The notes under the pieces: model-generated
Told to the model about the DNA's origin: nothing
Databases searched by the model: none
Seen by the model: only the letters and a program-made list of their open reading frames with translations
Position numbers and translations under genes: made by a program
In this document: positions 47,176 through 58,102 of the stretch, piece after piece
How positions within the stretch are numbered: position 1 is the first letter of the stretch
How the letters are laid out: the number at the start of each line of letters is the position of its first letter
From: Neostapfia colusana
Lineage: Eukaryota > Streptophyta > Magnoliopsida > Poales > Poaceae
Direction of reading: 5' to 3'
Assembly (NCBI GenBank): GCA_030760725.1
Contig: JASWHV010000010.1
Location: forward strand, 33,361,760-33,425,759
DNA: 64,000 nt

Positions 47176-48969
47176 CTAGGGGCCTCCTGGCTCGCGCCGG
47201 AACCTAGAGGCTACAAGGGCGGCCACATCCCTGACTTCGGCCCTGGCCATCTCCTCCCGCTCCGCGGCAGGACCATCTTTCGCTGGCTCCAGTGAGAAGG
47301 AAGGGTCCCGGCTCTTGAAGCAGGCCAACACATGCGTGGCAACCTCCAAGGCCAGGCCCCGTCCCTCTGCCTCAAGCTCGCTAGCAACCACCGAGTCCAG
47401 CCTGCTCAGCTTGGTGCCAAGTGACTCCAGTGTGGGGATCACTTCAGCCACCTTCAGCGCAGGAGCCACCGCCTTCACCGGGCTGAAGCCAAGAGGGACC
47501 AAGGTGGACCCCACCTGGTCGACAAAGCTCGAAGCTGCACGGGCGTCGCGGCTTCCGTCGGAGGATTCCTTCTCCTTGACCGCCAGAGAGCTTTCCCGAA
47601 GGCCGAGAGACCGGGCAAGCCGCTCCAACTCAGAAACCCGGAAGTCGGCAGCCAGTTCCCGATCCAGGATCGCCTGGCGTTCTCGGGAGACCTGTTCCTC
47701 CCTCATGGCCAGGTCTGCCTCCCGGGCCTCTAGCTCCCTGTCCCGAGTTCGCAGGTCGGCTTCGTCCGCCGCCAGCCGCGCGGTGACCCTCTCCGCCTCG
47801 GCTGCCATAGAGCGCTCCTGATCCTCAATGGCGAGCTTGTGGCGTTCCGACCTCTGTCATATCTCCTCCACGGCAGAGAGGCTCTCCTCGGCCTGGGCAT
47901 GTGCCTCAAGGGCCTCCCTGTGAAGCCGCCACTTTTCAGCGTCCAGACGGTCCACAGACCGCTTCAAACGGTCGAGGAGCGCTTCCCTGAAGTCAAGCGA
48001 CTCCCGCCTGGAGTCGAGCTCGCCCTTGACCTTCGCGGTCCGCTCCTGCAAAAGGTTCCCCCAGATGAGGAGGCGATCCCTTTTGACCGTATGCTCCTCT
48101 CGCTCATGACTAAGCGCGGCCAAGACCTGCCGGACGCTTGATTGGGCGAGCGCGAAGGCATCCACCAGGGGCAGTGGGGCAGCAGAGGCCGGAGCAGCAC
48201 CCGCGACCTCGTCCATCACATCATCCTCAAGAGAAGGCGATGCGCCAGCGACCGGGATGAGACGCCGGTCAGGAGAAGCTGGCGCTGGGACTCCGACAGA
48301 CGGACCCGCCGAACTCTCACTAACTTCTGGCCCCTCAGTCCGTGGAGAGGGATGAGTGGGGGAAGTCGACGTTGAAATAGAAGCCGGGTCGCCTGGTACA
48401 GGGTTGACCTGCGCTGGCTTGGGGGCCGCGGTAGCCATCTCGGCAGGAGGAGATGACGCTGCCATGGAACCCGGGCACGCTGGGACAGGAGAAACTCGCG
48501 CTGGCATGGGGGCCACGGCAGCTGTCCCTGTTTCCGAGTGCAACGGTGCCGACTCCCCACCAGCCGGGGACGGCCAAGAAGCTCGAACACTCCAGCGGGC
48601 CTTGAACCCCGACTTCCGAGCTGGGGTAGGACCCCCAGAGCCCGCCGTCATCGCTGACGGCCGCTCCGCAGTCGCCTGGACTGACGGAGCAGGGGACACT
48701 CCAGAAGCTTCCCTCGACGCATCAGCAGGTTCCCCAGAGACGCCGCCTCTTAAGGAAGGAGGGCACGATGTCTGGGAACCTTCGGCCTGTTTCCGCTTAA
48801 GAGGGGTCCCGCCGGAATAATCAGCCCGGGACCTCTTCATATCGCCACCGGATGGAGTGCCATCTCCAGAAGCAGGAGTTGCAGGCACCATAGATCCCCG
48901 GCTTGGCACAGATGCCGCCACTGGAGGACAGCGAGCGTGTTTCTTCTCTGGGGGTAGGTTGGAAGCCAT
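47176..48969 (-). pseudogene. E1 antisense ORF, short form: Pro-rich plus coiled coil
   Basis: ATG at 48969 (MASNLPPEKK); an in-frame ATG also exists at 49056. One in-frame TGA at 47857-47859 splits it. First part is Pro/Ala/Ser-rich with two 29-residue repeats. The second part is a long charged coiled coil (LDSRRESLDFREALLD; later LEAREADLAMREEQVS), then a conserved C-terminal segment (SFVDQVGSTLVPLGF; VATHVLACFKS). Compared with E3 it lacks the whole N-terminal Transposase_28-like domain and has no intron. It runs against the LTR promoter. Function unknown; Grande-type elements are known to carry antisense ORFs. Confidence 0.8.
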
Positions 48970-49464
48970 GGTGAGGGAGAGCTCAAGGACAGGAAGACCA
49001 AGGCGCAAGAGTTCAAGAAAAGAGCGAGTGCTAGGAAATGCGAAGGGAAGCCGCAATGCGGGTAAGATCGCGTTTTAAAACTTTCCAGGAACGATTCAAG
49101 GTGATTCGAAAACCTTTGAATACACCGCATCGGCAACCGCATTGGCTCCGAGACCGAGCGCCGATGACAGGTGGACCCAAGCCGCCCAGTTGAAGCGGTG
49201 GGTCAAGGAGTCAGTCTCCCAAGAAGACGAGCCGGCAAGACGCTTCGGCGGTTCCCGAAGAAAGCGCCGCGACGTACAGAAGTGGCAGTCTTGGGAACCG
49301 CCGCAGTAAAGGCAACCATCAAGTGGACGCACGCTCCCACGATCCCGCGACTGTTCGTGCTCCAGCAGCGGTCAATGCGTGACTTAGAGAAAGTGCGCGG
49401 AACAGGAGAGACGGAGGTCCCACCTCGGGCTCGCTATCTCCCCCGAGATGGGCCCGGGGGCCAC
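48970..49464 (+). other. E1 region between antisense ORF and 3' LTR, with PPT candidate
   Basis: About 490 bp, matching 56488-56951 in E4. It ends GATGGGCCCGGGGGCCAC directly against the LTR in both copies; this is the best polypurine-tract candidate, though interrupted by pyrimidines. It would also hold any promoter of the antisense ORF, but no TATA box stands out. Confidence 0.55.
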
Positions 49465-50547
49465 TGTCGGTACCCGCGATATGGGGTACCCGCGCGCACA
49501 GGGGAAAATGCCAGAAGATCTCGCCCTTTTCCGCAGGAAGAGCTCCGAAGGCGCCACGTGTCCAGCGGGGCCGGACCTTCCTCTCCTCAGAGGAGAGCTC
49601 CGGGCTCGCCACGTGGCCTACAGAAGCCGGACCTCCCCCCCTCCGCGGGGGAGAGGTCCGAAGGTGCCACGTGTCCAGCGGAGCCGGACCTCCCCCTCAC
49701 AGGAGAGCTCCGGGCATGCCACGTGGCCGACAGAAGCCGGACCTCCCCCGCCGCGGGGAGAGGTCCGAAGGCTCCACGTGTCCTCCGGGGCCGGACCTCC
49801 CTCTCCTCAGAGGAGAGCTCTGGGCCCGCCACGTGTCCAGCAGAACAGCGCTTCCTGCCCCCGAGCGGTAGGCAGCGGACGTAAAGACGCACCATACCTT
49901 GCCCGTACAAGGTATTCAAGGCCCGCGCCTTCCCAAGATGCGGAGACGCGGAGCACGCCTCTGTCAGGTGCCCTTGCGCCCAGTTGCATCACAGACTGGC
50001 GCGCGGTGGCAGAACCTGCCAGCCAATAAACACAGCGACAAGACATCCCCTGCCGCCTCCGCCGTCATCAACCACTACGACTAGCATGCGGCATGGGCAG
50101 GGCGGAAAGACGAAGACTCAGAAGCATTTGCCAGAGAAAACTACTGACATATCTGTGGATACAATAGTCGGCAGGCAATAATCCCGGGACCACCTGTCGG
50201 GTCCCGGGCCCCCCTTGTAAACCACACGAGACTTGGACTATAAACAGCTCGGGTAGTCGACGTTAGCAAGGGTTCGCACTCCAGCAACTCATACCCTAGG
50301 CATAACTCATCCTCAAGCTCAGGACTCCGGTTCTGAGCAACAAGCAATACAGCGAGCACCTCAGCTCACCGTGGACGTAGGGTTTTACGTTCCGGCGGCC
50401 CAAACCATGTAAAACCCGCCGTGTCAAGCTCCTCCCTAACTCATCCCTACGCTTAAGCTCTCCGCAAGCGACTAGCCCCTCCGAAAAAGAACCTCCGCGG
50501 GCTGCCCAGAGCAGGTCTGGGGGAAGTGTCGACCACACACTTCGACA
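49465..50547 (+). repeat. E1 LTR, complete (1083 bp)
   Basis: Starts TGTCGGTACC and ends CTTCGACA; the ends form the inverted repeat TGTCG/CGACA. TATA-like TATAAA at 50239-50244. It carries six G-boxes. On the right it abuts pol sequence of another E copy with no PBS, so it is the right end of an element inserted in that pol; the expected target duplication is acggt (50548-50552). Confidence 0.92.
49540..49840. promoter_or_regulatory. G-box array in E1 LTR (6 exact sites)
   Basis: CACGTG at 49555, 49610, 49668, 49720, 49775 and 49830: spacing 52-58 bp. Between the boxes lie alternating inverted repeats such as GGACCTCC...GGAGAGGTCC and CTCTCCTCAGAGGAGAG. The array is ~400-680 bp upstream of the TATA box on the transcribed strand. 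The unit (GAGCTCCG...CCACGTG) is shared with the A LTRs. Confidence 0.8.
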
Positions 50548-52418
50548 ACGGTGAACCGAATCACCGAGCTCCGGTCTTCACCGGGCCTCACTGGACGCTC
50601 TTCTTCAACGGCTCCTCGCGAAAGCAGGGGGCCGGTGCCGGCGTACTGCTTCTCATGCCATCGGGGGAGCAATTTGGGTACATGGTGCCTCTCAACTTCA
50701 AGGAAACTAACAACATGGCAGAGTATGAAGCACTCATCTTTGGCCTAAAGACAGCCCTATCTCTGGGCGCTCGCCAGTTGTTGGCACACGGTGACTCCCA
50801 GCTAGTCATCAAAAAAGTCAAGGGTGAATGCTCCTGCAATGACCCACAGCTATCTACTTATCTGCTCCATGTGCAGATGTTGGAGAAAGACTTCCTTGCC
50901 TTGGACCTGCGCCATGTACCGCGCGCTGGCAATGCCGCAGCTGACGACCTCTCAATGAAGGCCTCAACCGGAGCCCCTGTGCCCGAAGGAGTCTTCGAGA
51001 GGACGTTGCTGCAGCCCACAGCCCGGCCTGCCGAGCCGTGCGAAGGGGGCTGGACCAGCACCTCGAAGCTGGCGGTCCCGGCGGCCCTGCAGCCATGGAC
51101 GCCGCCAAGGATCGTAAGCATCACTGGGGACTCCGTGCAACCCAGCGCTCAAGATCCAGAAGCTCAAGTCAGACCCGATGTATGGATCACGGAGATCCGG
51201 GACTACTTGAAAGACAACATCCTCCATGATGAACGTGTATCTGCTGAACGGATCGTGCGGATGGCTAAGAGGTATGCGCTGGTAGAAGGGGATATCTACC
51301 GGCGTGGTGCCAACCACGTCATATTGCGGTGCATAACCCAGGGGGAAGGCTGCGACTTGCTCGCTGAGATCCATGGAGGCGAATGTGGGAGTCACTCTTC
51401 CTCACGCACACTTGTCGGTAAAGCCTTCCGGCATGGCTTCTACTGGCCGACAGCACTCCAGGATGCCGTCAAGCTGGTCGAGAGCTGCAAGGCGTGCCAG
51501 TTCCACGCCAAGCAGATCCATACACCGGGTCAGGCAGTTCAGATGATCCCACCCTCATGGCCGTTCACCGTATGGGGGTTGGACATCCTGGGACCATTTC
51601 CCAGAGCCGTCGGGGGATTCTGGTACCTCTATGTCGCCATCGACAAGTTCACCAAGTGGCCGGAAGCCACACCTGTCGTCACCATCAACAAGCAACCCGC
51701 TGTAAAGTTCATCAAGTCGATCGTCTGCTTGTTCGGGGTCCTGAACAGAATCATATCTGACAACGGGACCCAGTTCACCAGCGCAGCGTTCCAAGAATAC
51801 TGCGAAGACCTCGGCATACAGGTGTGCTATGCCTCCGTTGCTCATCCCAAGAGCAATGGACAAGTTGAGAGGGCCAACGACGAGATTCTTTTGGGCCTCA
51901 AGACCCGCACCTATGCCGGCTTGAAGAAACATGGCGCCAAGTGGGTCGACGAGCTTCCGAGCACACTATGGGCTAACCGGACATCCCAGAGCCGGGCCAC
52001 TGGAGAGACATCCTTCTTCATGGTATACGGGGCCGAGGCTGTGCTTCCCCCAGAGATCACCATGGGGTCCCTCCGTGTCCGAGCTTACGACGAAGCCACA
52101 CAGGACAACCTCCGTCGTGAAGACATCGACCTTGTCGACGAGGCTCGATTACATGCAGCACTCCGCAACGCACGGTACCAACAAGCGCTCTGGCGCTACC
52201 ACCAATAGTCTGTGCGTGTCCGGGAGCTGCAGGAAGGTGACCTGGTGTTGCGGCGCATACTTTCTCGCGAAGGGACCGATAAACTCTCCCCCGGCTGGGA
52301 AGGTCCCTTCCGAGTCACAAAAGTATGCCGCCCCGGGTGTGTACGCCTTTCCACCAAGGATGGGGACCCACTCCCGAACCCTTGGAACATAGAACACCTC
52401 CGTAAGTTCTACCCCTAG
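50548..52418 (+). pseudogene. pol: E4 pol fragment: archaeal-like RNase H and integrase
   Basis: The open frame begins 22 bases inside the E1 LTR (ATG at 50526), so its first residues are not native. Counted from there: RNase H of the extra Tat-clade type ~22-145, with NNMAEYEAL (E66), GDSQLV (D90) and AAADDL (D140). The first catalytic Asp is Asn (FFNGSS, N28). Integrase zinc finger H283, H290, C321, C324; DDE at D353, D412, E448. An in-frame TAG at 52206-52208 cuts off the last ~70 residues, which E3 reads through with Arg. Gag, protease, RT and first RNase H are missing. No chromodomain. Confidence 0.9.
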
Positions 52419-52568
52419 AGCAATAATAGGACAGTCTCTTCTTTTTGTAATAGATTCCATAGAGTCCAGGAACAGCGCTCGGAGCAGCAAAGTCTTAGGG
52501 GACGGTCCAGGACTACGTTCAGCTTGGCCTGGTTCCGACCCTAAGCGCGTAGAGTCTTGCTTCCCTTC
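52419..52568 (+). other. E4 3' spacer, left part
   Basis: Noncoding, reverse complement of about 61890-62030 in E3. It ends in CCTTC (52564-52568), the left target duplication of the solo LTR. Confidence 0.8.
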
Positions 52569-53542
52569 TGTTGAAGTGTTCGGTCGACACTTCCCCCGGG
52601 CCTGCACTGGGCAGCCCACGGAGGTTCTTTTTTCGTTGGGGCTAGTCCCTTGCGGAGAGCTTGCGCGTATGGACGAGTTAGTAAGAGCTTGACACGGTGA
52701 GTTTTACGTGGTTCAGGCCGCCGGAGCGTAAAACCCTACGTCCACGGCGAGCTATGGAGCTCGCTGTATTGCTTGCTGCTCAGAACCGGAGTCCTGAGCC
52801 CGGGACCCGACAGTTGGTCCTGGGGAGATTGTCTGTCATCTACCGTATCTGCAGTTATGCCGGTAGTTGTTTCTGACAAAGGCTTCTGAGTCTTCGTCTT
52901 GCAGCCCTGCCCATGCCGCATGCTAGTCGTAGTGGATGATGACGGCGGGGGCGGCATGGGATGTCTTGTCGCTGCGTTTATTGGCTGGCAGGCTTTGACA
53001 CTGCGCGCTAGTCTGTGATGCGATTGGGCGCAACGGCACCTGACAGAGGCCTGCTCCGCGTCTCCGCGTCTTGGGAAGACACGGGCCTTGAATACCTTGT
53101 ACGGGCAAGGTATGGGGCGTCTTTACGCCCGCTGCCTATCGCTCGGGGGCAGGCAGCGTCGTTCTTCTGGCCACGTGGCGGGCCTGGAGCCCTTCTTAGA
53201 GGAGAGGAGGGTCCGGCCCCGCGGGGCACGTGGTGCCTTCGGACCTCTCCCCGCGGAGGGGGAGGTTCGGCTTCTGTCGCCACGTGGCAGGCCCGGAGCT
53301 CCTCTCTGTGGAGAGGGGGGTCCGGCCCCGCCGGATACGTGGCACCTTCGGACCTCTCTCCCGTGGAGGGGGAGGTCCGGCCTCTGTATGCCACGTGGCG
53401 GGCCCGGAGCTCTCCTCTGAGGAGAGGGAGGTCTGGCCCCGCCGGATGCGTGGCGACTTCGGAGCTCTCCCTGCGGAGAAGGGCGAGTTCCTTAGGCATT
53501 TTCCCCTGTGCGTGGGGGTACCCCATATCGCGGGTACAGACG
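52569..53542 (-). mobile_element. E2: solo E-family LTR, reversed, with target duplication
   Basis: A 974-bp E LTR in minus orientation: tgttgaagtg (52569) to tacagacg (53542). Flanked by CCTTC at 52564-52568 and 53543-53547, and E3 shows the unoccupied site. No internal sequence remains, so the two LTRs of the original element recombined. One terminus is mutated (CG for the usual CA). It contains a reversed G-box array at about 53160-53500. Confidence 0.92.
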
Positions 53543-53547
53543 CCTTC

Positions 53548-54508
53548 TTAATGGGGTGGGTCGTTGCCTCCATGTTTAGCCTGCCTTCCTCCTATGGAAA
53601 TTTATATGAAAAGAAACATGTCCTACTTTGCTCTTCCCTTGTGCTCATTTAAAAATTACGTATTATTTTTTATGACCGCACTTCCTGTGTATGCTCACCA
53701 TGCACTCAGCTTCCTTTTCTCATTCTCACCTCTAGTCGGCATTTGCTATCCTACCGAAGGCGGTTGCGTTTGAGGTACCTGCCGATGGCCAGGGGGCCCC
53801 GAGCTCCCGGCACATCGTGCACTGTAGTTCCCAAGCACCATATAACGGTTCAGGACCGTAAGCCAAATAAGACTATGAGATAGGGAAGGGGGAGCCCCAA
53901 GGAGAATTACGTTTCCCTTACTTGTGTGCAGGACCTCCTGGCCTTAGCTCCCCGCAGGAGTATGGTAGGAGCGCCCAAGCAATGGGCCACACCTACCAGG
54001 GGGCCACTACGGAACCGCGCAAGACCAGGCTCCAAGGCAGGACCGAAGGATCCGGACCTCGCCCCCTCTGCAGGGGCGAGCCCCGAAGGCCCCATGTGTC
54101 CAGCGGGGCCGGAGCTCCGGCCCCGCCACGTGGCCGGCAGAAGCCGGACCTCCCCCTCCATGGGGAGAGCTCCAAAGGCTCCACGTGTCCCACAGGGCCG
54201 GACCTCCCTCTCCTCAGAGGGGAGCTCCGGGCCCGCCACATGGTCGGTAGACCCGGACCTCCCCGTTCTCACGGGGCGAGTTCCGGAGACCTCCGGGGCC
54301 CTTAACACAATAAGGACCCGGGGAAGGTGTCTGTGCAGAGCTGCAAGATTGGTGAAGGCCTCTGAGTACCTTGCGGAGCTAAGTGCTTGGTCAGGCCAAG
54401 CCAAGAAGAAGACTAAAGCACACAGATGCAGAAGATAACAAGAGTCTATTTTTCATGGCTCCAAGAGCTGGACTACAGACTCAATAAAAAAAAGGAGAGA
54501 TACAAGTC
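53548..54508 (+). other. E4 3' spacer, right part, with internal G-box array
   Basis: Noncoding stretch between the 3' ends of pol (+) and the antisense ORF (-). It is the reverse complement of 60889-61890. At 54040-54300 it carries the GAGCTCC/G-box/hairpin units found in LTRs, with exact CACGTG at 54127 and 54182 and decayed copies at about 54093 and 54236. No gene seen. Confidence 0.75.
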
Positions 54509-56475
54509 CTAGGGTTCCCCTGGCTCACGCCGGAACCTAGAGGCTACAAGGGCGGCCACGTCCCCGACTTCAGCCCTGGCGGTTTCCTCCCGCTCCGCGG
54601 CAGGGCCCTGTCTCGCTTGCTCCAGTGAGAAGGAAGGGTCCCGACTCCTGAAGCATGCCAACACGTGCGTGGCAACCTCCACGGCCAGGCTCCGTCCCTC
54701 TGCGTCGATCTCGCCGGTGACCACCGCATCTAGCCTGCTCAGCTTGGCGCCAATTGACTCGAGCGCGGTGATCACCTCGGCCACCTTCAGAACAGAGGCT
54801 GCCGTCTTCACCGGGCTGAAGCCAAGGGGGACCAGGGCGGACCCTGCCTGGTCGATGAAGCTCCAGACCGCACGGGCCTCGGAAGACCGTGAGGCCAAGA
54901 GCTCCTCTATCTCGCGGCGGGCTACCAGCAAGGCGTTGTGGCTCCCCTCAGAGAATTCCTTCTCCCTGGCCGCCAGAGAGCTTTCCCGAAGGCGGAGGTT
55001 CCGTGCGAGACCCTCCAACTCTGAAGCCCGAAAGTCGGCAGCCAGCTCCCGATCCAGGATTGCTTGGCGCTTCCGGGAGACCTGCTCCTCCCTCGTGGCA
55101 AGGTCTGCCTTCCGGGCCTCTAGCTCCGTAGCTCGAGCTCGCAATTCGCCCTCGCTCTCCGCCAGCCGCCGGTGACTCTCTCCGCCTCGGCCGCCACGGA
55201 GGGTTCCTGATCCGCAATGGCGCGCTCACGGCGCACCAGCCTCTGCCGCACCTCCTCCAGGGCAGAGAAGTTCTCCTCGGCCCGGGCATGCGCCTCGAGG
55301 GCCTCCTTGTGGAGCCGCCGCGTCTCGGAGTCCAGATGGTCGACGGCCCGCTTCTTTCGGTCGAGGAGCGCCTCCATGTTATCAAGCGACTGCCGCCTGG
55401 AGTCGAGCTCCCCCTTGACCTTCGCGGTCCGCTTCCACAAAAGGTTCCCCCAGGTGAGGAGGTGATCCCTCTCAACCACCTGCTCCTCTCGCTCGAGACC
55501 GAGTGTGGCCAAGACCTGCTGGACGCTCGTCTGGGCGAGCATGAGAGCGTCTGCCAGGGGCAGTGGGGCAGCAGAGGCCGGAGCGGCACCCCCGACCTCC
55601 TCCATCACGTTGTCTTCAAGAGAAGACAACGCACCGGCAACCCGGAGGAGACACTCGTCCGGAGAAGCCGGCGCCGGGACGGACTCGCTCCCATCACGCC
55701 CTGGTTCGATGCCCCCCCCGTAAGGCCGGTGGCAGTTCCATCCGCTCCGGCAACAGGAGGCGGGACTTCGACAGCCGGACCCGCCGAACCCTAACCAACA
55801 GCTGGCTCCTAAGCCAGTGAAGAAGGACAACTGGAGGGAGTCAACACTGCCATAGAAGCCGGGCCAACTGGTACAGGAGGAACTTGCGCTGGCTTGGGGG
55901 CTGCGGCAACCGACTCGGCGAAAGGAGTCGACGCTGCCATAGAATCCGGCCTGAACGGTACAGGAGGAACTTGCGCTGGCTTGGGGGCCGCGGCAACCGA
56001 CCCGGCTTCCGAGCGCTGCGGCGCAGACCCCCCATCAGTCGGGGATGGCCGAGAAACACGAGCACTCCAACGGGCTCTGAACCCCGGCTTCCGAGCCGGG
56101 GTAGGACCACTAGAGCCCGCCGTTTCCGCCGACGGCTGCCCCGCAGTCGCCCGGTGCTTCTGAAGCCCCCCTCGAGGCGTCAGCAGTTTCCTTGGAGACT
56201 CCACCACCTGAAGCCCCCCTCGACGCGTCAGCAGTTTCCTTGGAGACTCCACCGCCTGAGGAGGGAGGATGCGATGCCCGGTAACCTTCAGCCCGTCGTT
56301 GCTCAAGAGGAGTCCCGTCGGGATGATGAGCCCGAGACCTTATAGGGTCTCCACGGGATGGGGCACCATCACCAGAAACAGGGCGTGCAGGCGCCCTGGA
56401 TCCCTGACTCGACGCAGACGCCGCCACCGGAGGAGATTGAGCGTGCTTCTTCTCCGGAGGCGGGTTGGAGGCCAT
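54509..56475 (-). pseudogene. E4 antisense ORF, short form, frameshifted
   Basis: Same short form as E1 (MASNPPPEKK start near 56475), no Transposase_28-like domain and no intron. At least three frame changes: frames end at 56110, 55809 and 55120. It includes a 51-bp tandem duplication (about 56162 and 56213) and an 87-bp Pro-rich repeat (about 55871 and 55958). The coiled coil (LDSRRQSLDNMEALLD) and C-terminal segment (LVPLGFSPVK; VATHVLACFRS) remain recognisable. Convergent with pol of the same element. Confidence 0.8.
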
Positions 56476-56951
56476 GGCAGAAGGCAAAGGCGCAAAAACT
56501 CAGGGAAGGTGCAAGCGCTGGGAAGTGCGAAAAGAAGCCGCAATGCGGGTAAGATCCCCTTTTAAAACTTCCCAGGTGCGATTCAAAGCGATTCGAAACT
56601 CTTCGAATACGCCGCTTGGGCAACCGCTTCGGCTCCAAGACCAAGCGTCGATGACAAGTGGACCCAAGTCATCCAGTTGAAGCGGTGGGCCAAGAAGTCA
56701 GTCTACTAAGAAGACGAGCCGGCAAGGCACTTTGGCGGTTCCCGAAAAAAGTGCCGCGACGTGCAGAAGTGGCAGCCTTGGGAACCGCTGCAGTAAAAGC
56801 AACCCTCAAGTGGGCACACGCTCCCACGATCCCACGACTGTTCGTGCTCCGGCAACGGTCAATGCAGGACTTAGAGAAAGTGCGCGGAGTGGAAGAGACT
56901 GAGGCCCCACCTCGGGCTCGTTATCTCCCCCGAGATGGGCCCGGGGGCCAC
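56476..56951 (+). other. E4 region between antisense ORF and 3' LTR
   Basis: Noncoding, matches 48970-49464. It ends in the same GATGGGCCCGGGGGCCAC against the LTR. Two independent copies sharing this boundary is the evidence that it is the native 3' end of the E internal region. Confidence 0.6.
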
Positions 56952-58036
56952 TGTCGGTACCCTCAATATGGGGTACCCCCGCACACAGGGGAAAATGCCT
57001 AAGGACCTCGCCGTTCTCCGCAGGGAGAGCTCCGAAGGCGCCACATGTCCAGCGGGGCCGAATCTCCCTCTCCTCAGAGGAGAGCTCCGGACCCACCACA
57101 TGGCCAACTGAGCCGGACCTCCCCACTCCGCAGGGAGAGCTCCGAAGTCTCCACGTGTGCCGCAGGGCCGGACCCCCCTCTCCTCAGAAGAGAGCTCCGG
57201 GCCCGCCACGTGGCCAGCAGCAGCCGGACCTCACCCCTCCACGGGGAGTGCTCCGAAGGCTCCACGTGTTCCGCGGGGCCGGACCTCCCTCTCCTGATAG
57301 GAGAGCTCCGGGCCCGCCACGTGGCCAGCAGAGCAACTCTGCCTGCCCCCATGCGGTAGGCAGCAGGCATAAAGACGCGCCATACCTTGCCCGAACAAGG
57401 TATTCAAGGCCCGTTCCTTCACAAGACGCGGAGACGCGGAGCACGCCACTATCAGGTGCCATTACGCCCAGTCACATCGCAGATTGGCACGCCGTGTCAG
57501 CACCTGCCCGCCAATAAACACAGCGACAAGACATCCCCTGCCGCCCCTGCCATCATCAACCACTACGACTAGCTTGCGGAATGGGCAGAGCGGCAGAACG
57601 AAGACTCGGAAGCCTTCGCCAGAGACAACTACCGGCATAACTGCAGATACGGTAGATGGCAGGAAATCTCCCCGGGACCACCTGTCGGGTCCCGGGCCCA
57701 CCTTGTAAGCTGCTCGAGCCTTTGACTATAAAAGGCTCGGGTAGGCAATGTTAGCAAGGGTTCGAACTCTGTTGACTCGCACTCTAGCCATCTCACACCC
57801 TCAAGCTCATCCCTCCGGTTCTGAGCAGCAAGCAATACAGCGAGCATCTCTGCTCACCGTGGACGTAGGGTTTTATGCTACGGCGGCCTGAACCACGTAA
57901 AACTCCCCGTGTCAAGCTTCTCCTTCAATCGTCCCTAACGCTGAAGCTCTCCGTGAGTGACTAGCCCCTCCGAAAAAGAACCTCCGCGGGCTGCCATGTG
58001 CAGGCCCGGGGGAAGTGTCGGCTACACAATTTGACA
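56952..58036 (+). repeat. E4 3' LTR, complete (1085 bp)
   Basis: TGTCGGTACC to ATTTGACA. TATAAAAGG at 57727-57735. G-boxes at 57152, 57207, 57263 and 57318 (spacing 55-56 bp) with decayed ones at about 57041 and 57097. On the right it abuts the inverted E3 copy at 58037; the expected target duplication is ccagc. Confidence 0.92.
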
Positions 58037-58102
58037 CCAGCGCTTGAACCTTCCTTCAGTCCTTGCGCCTTTGTCTTCCCTGTTCTTGAGCTCTCTCCTG
58101 CC
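58037..58102 (+). other. Short leader before the E3 antisense-type ORF
   Basis: 66 bp between the LTR and the first ATG. It resembles the bases just upstream of the ATG in E1 (tcttgagctctc before the start). The ~430 bp that precede the ORF in E1 and E4 are missing because the LTR inserted here. Confidence 0.6.
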
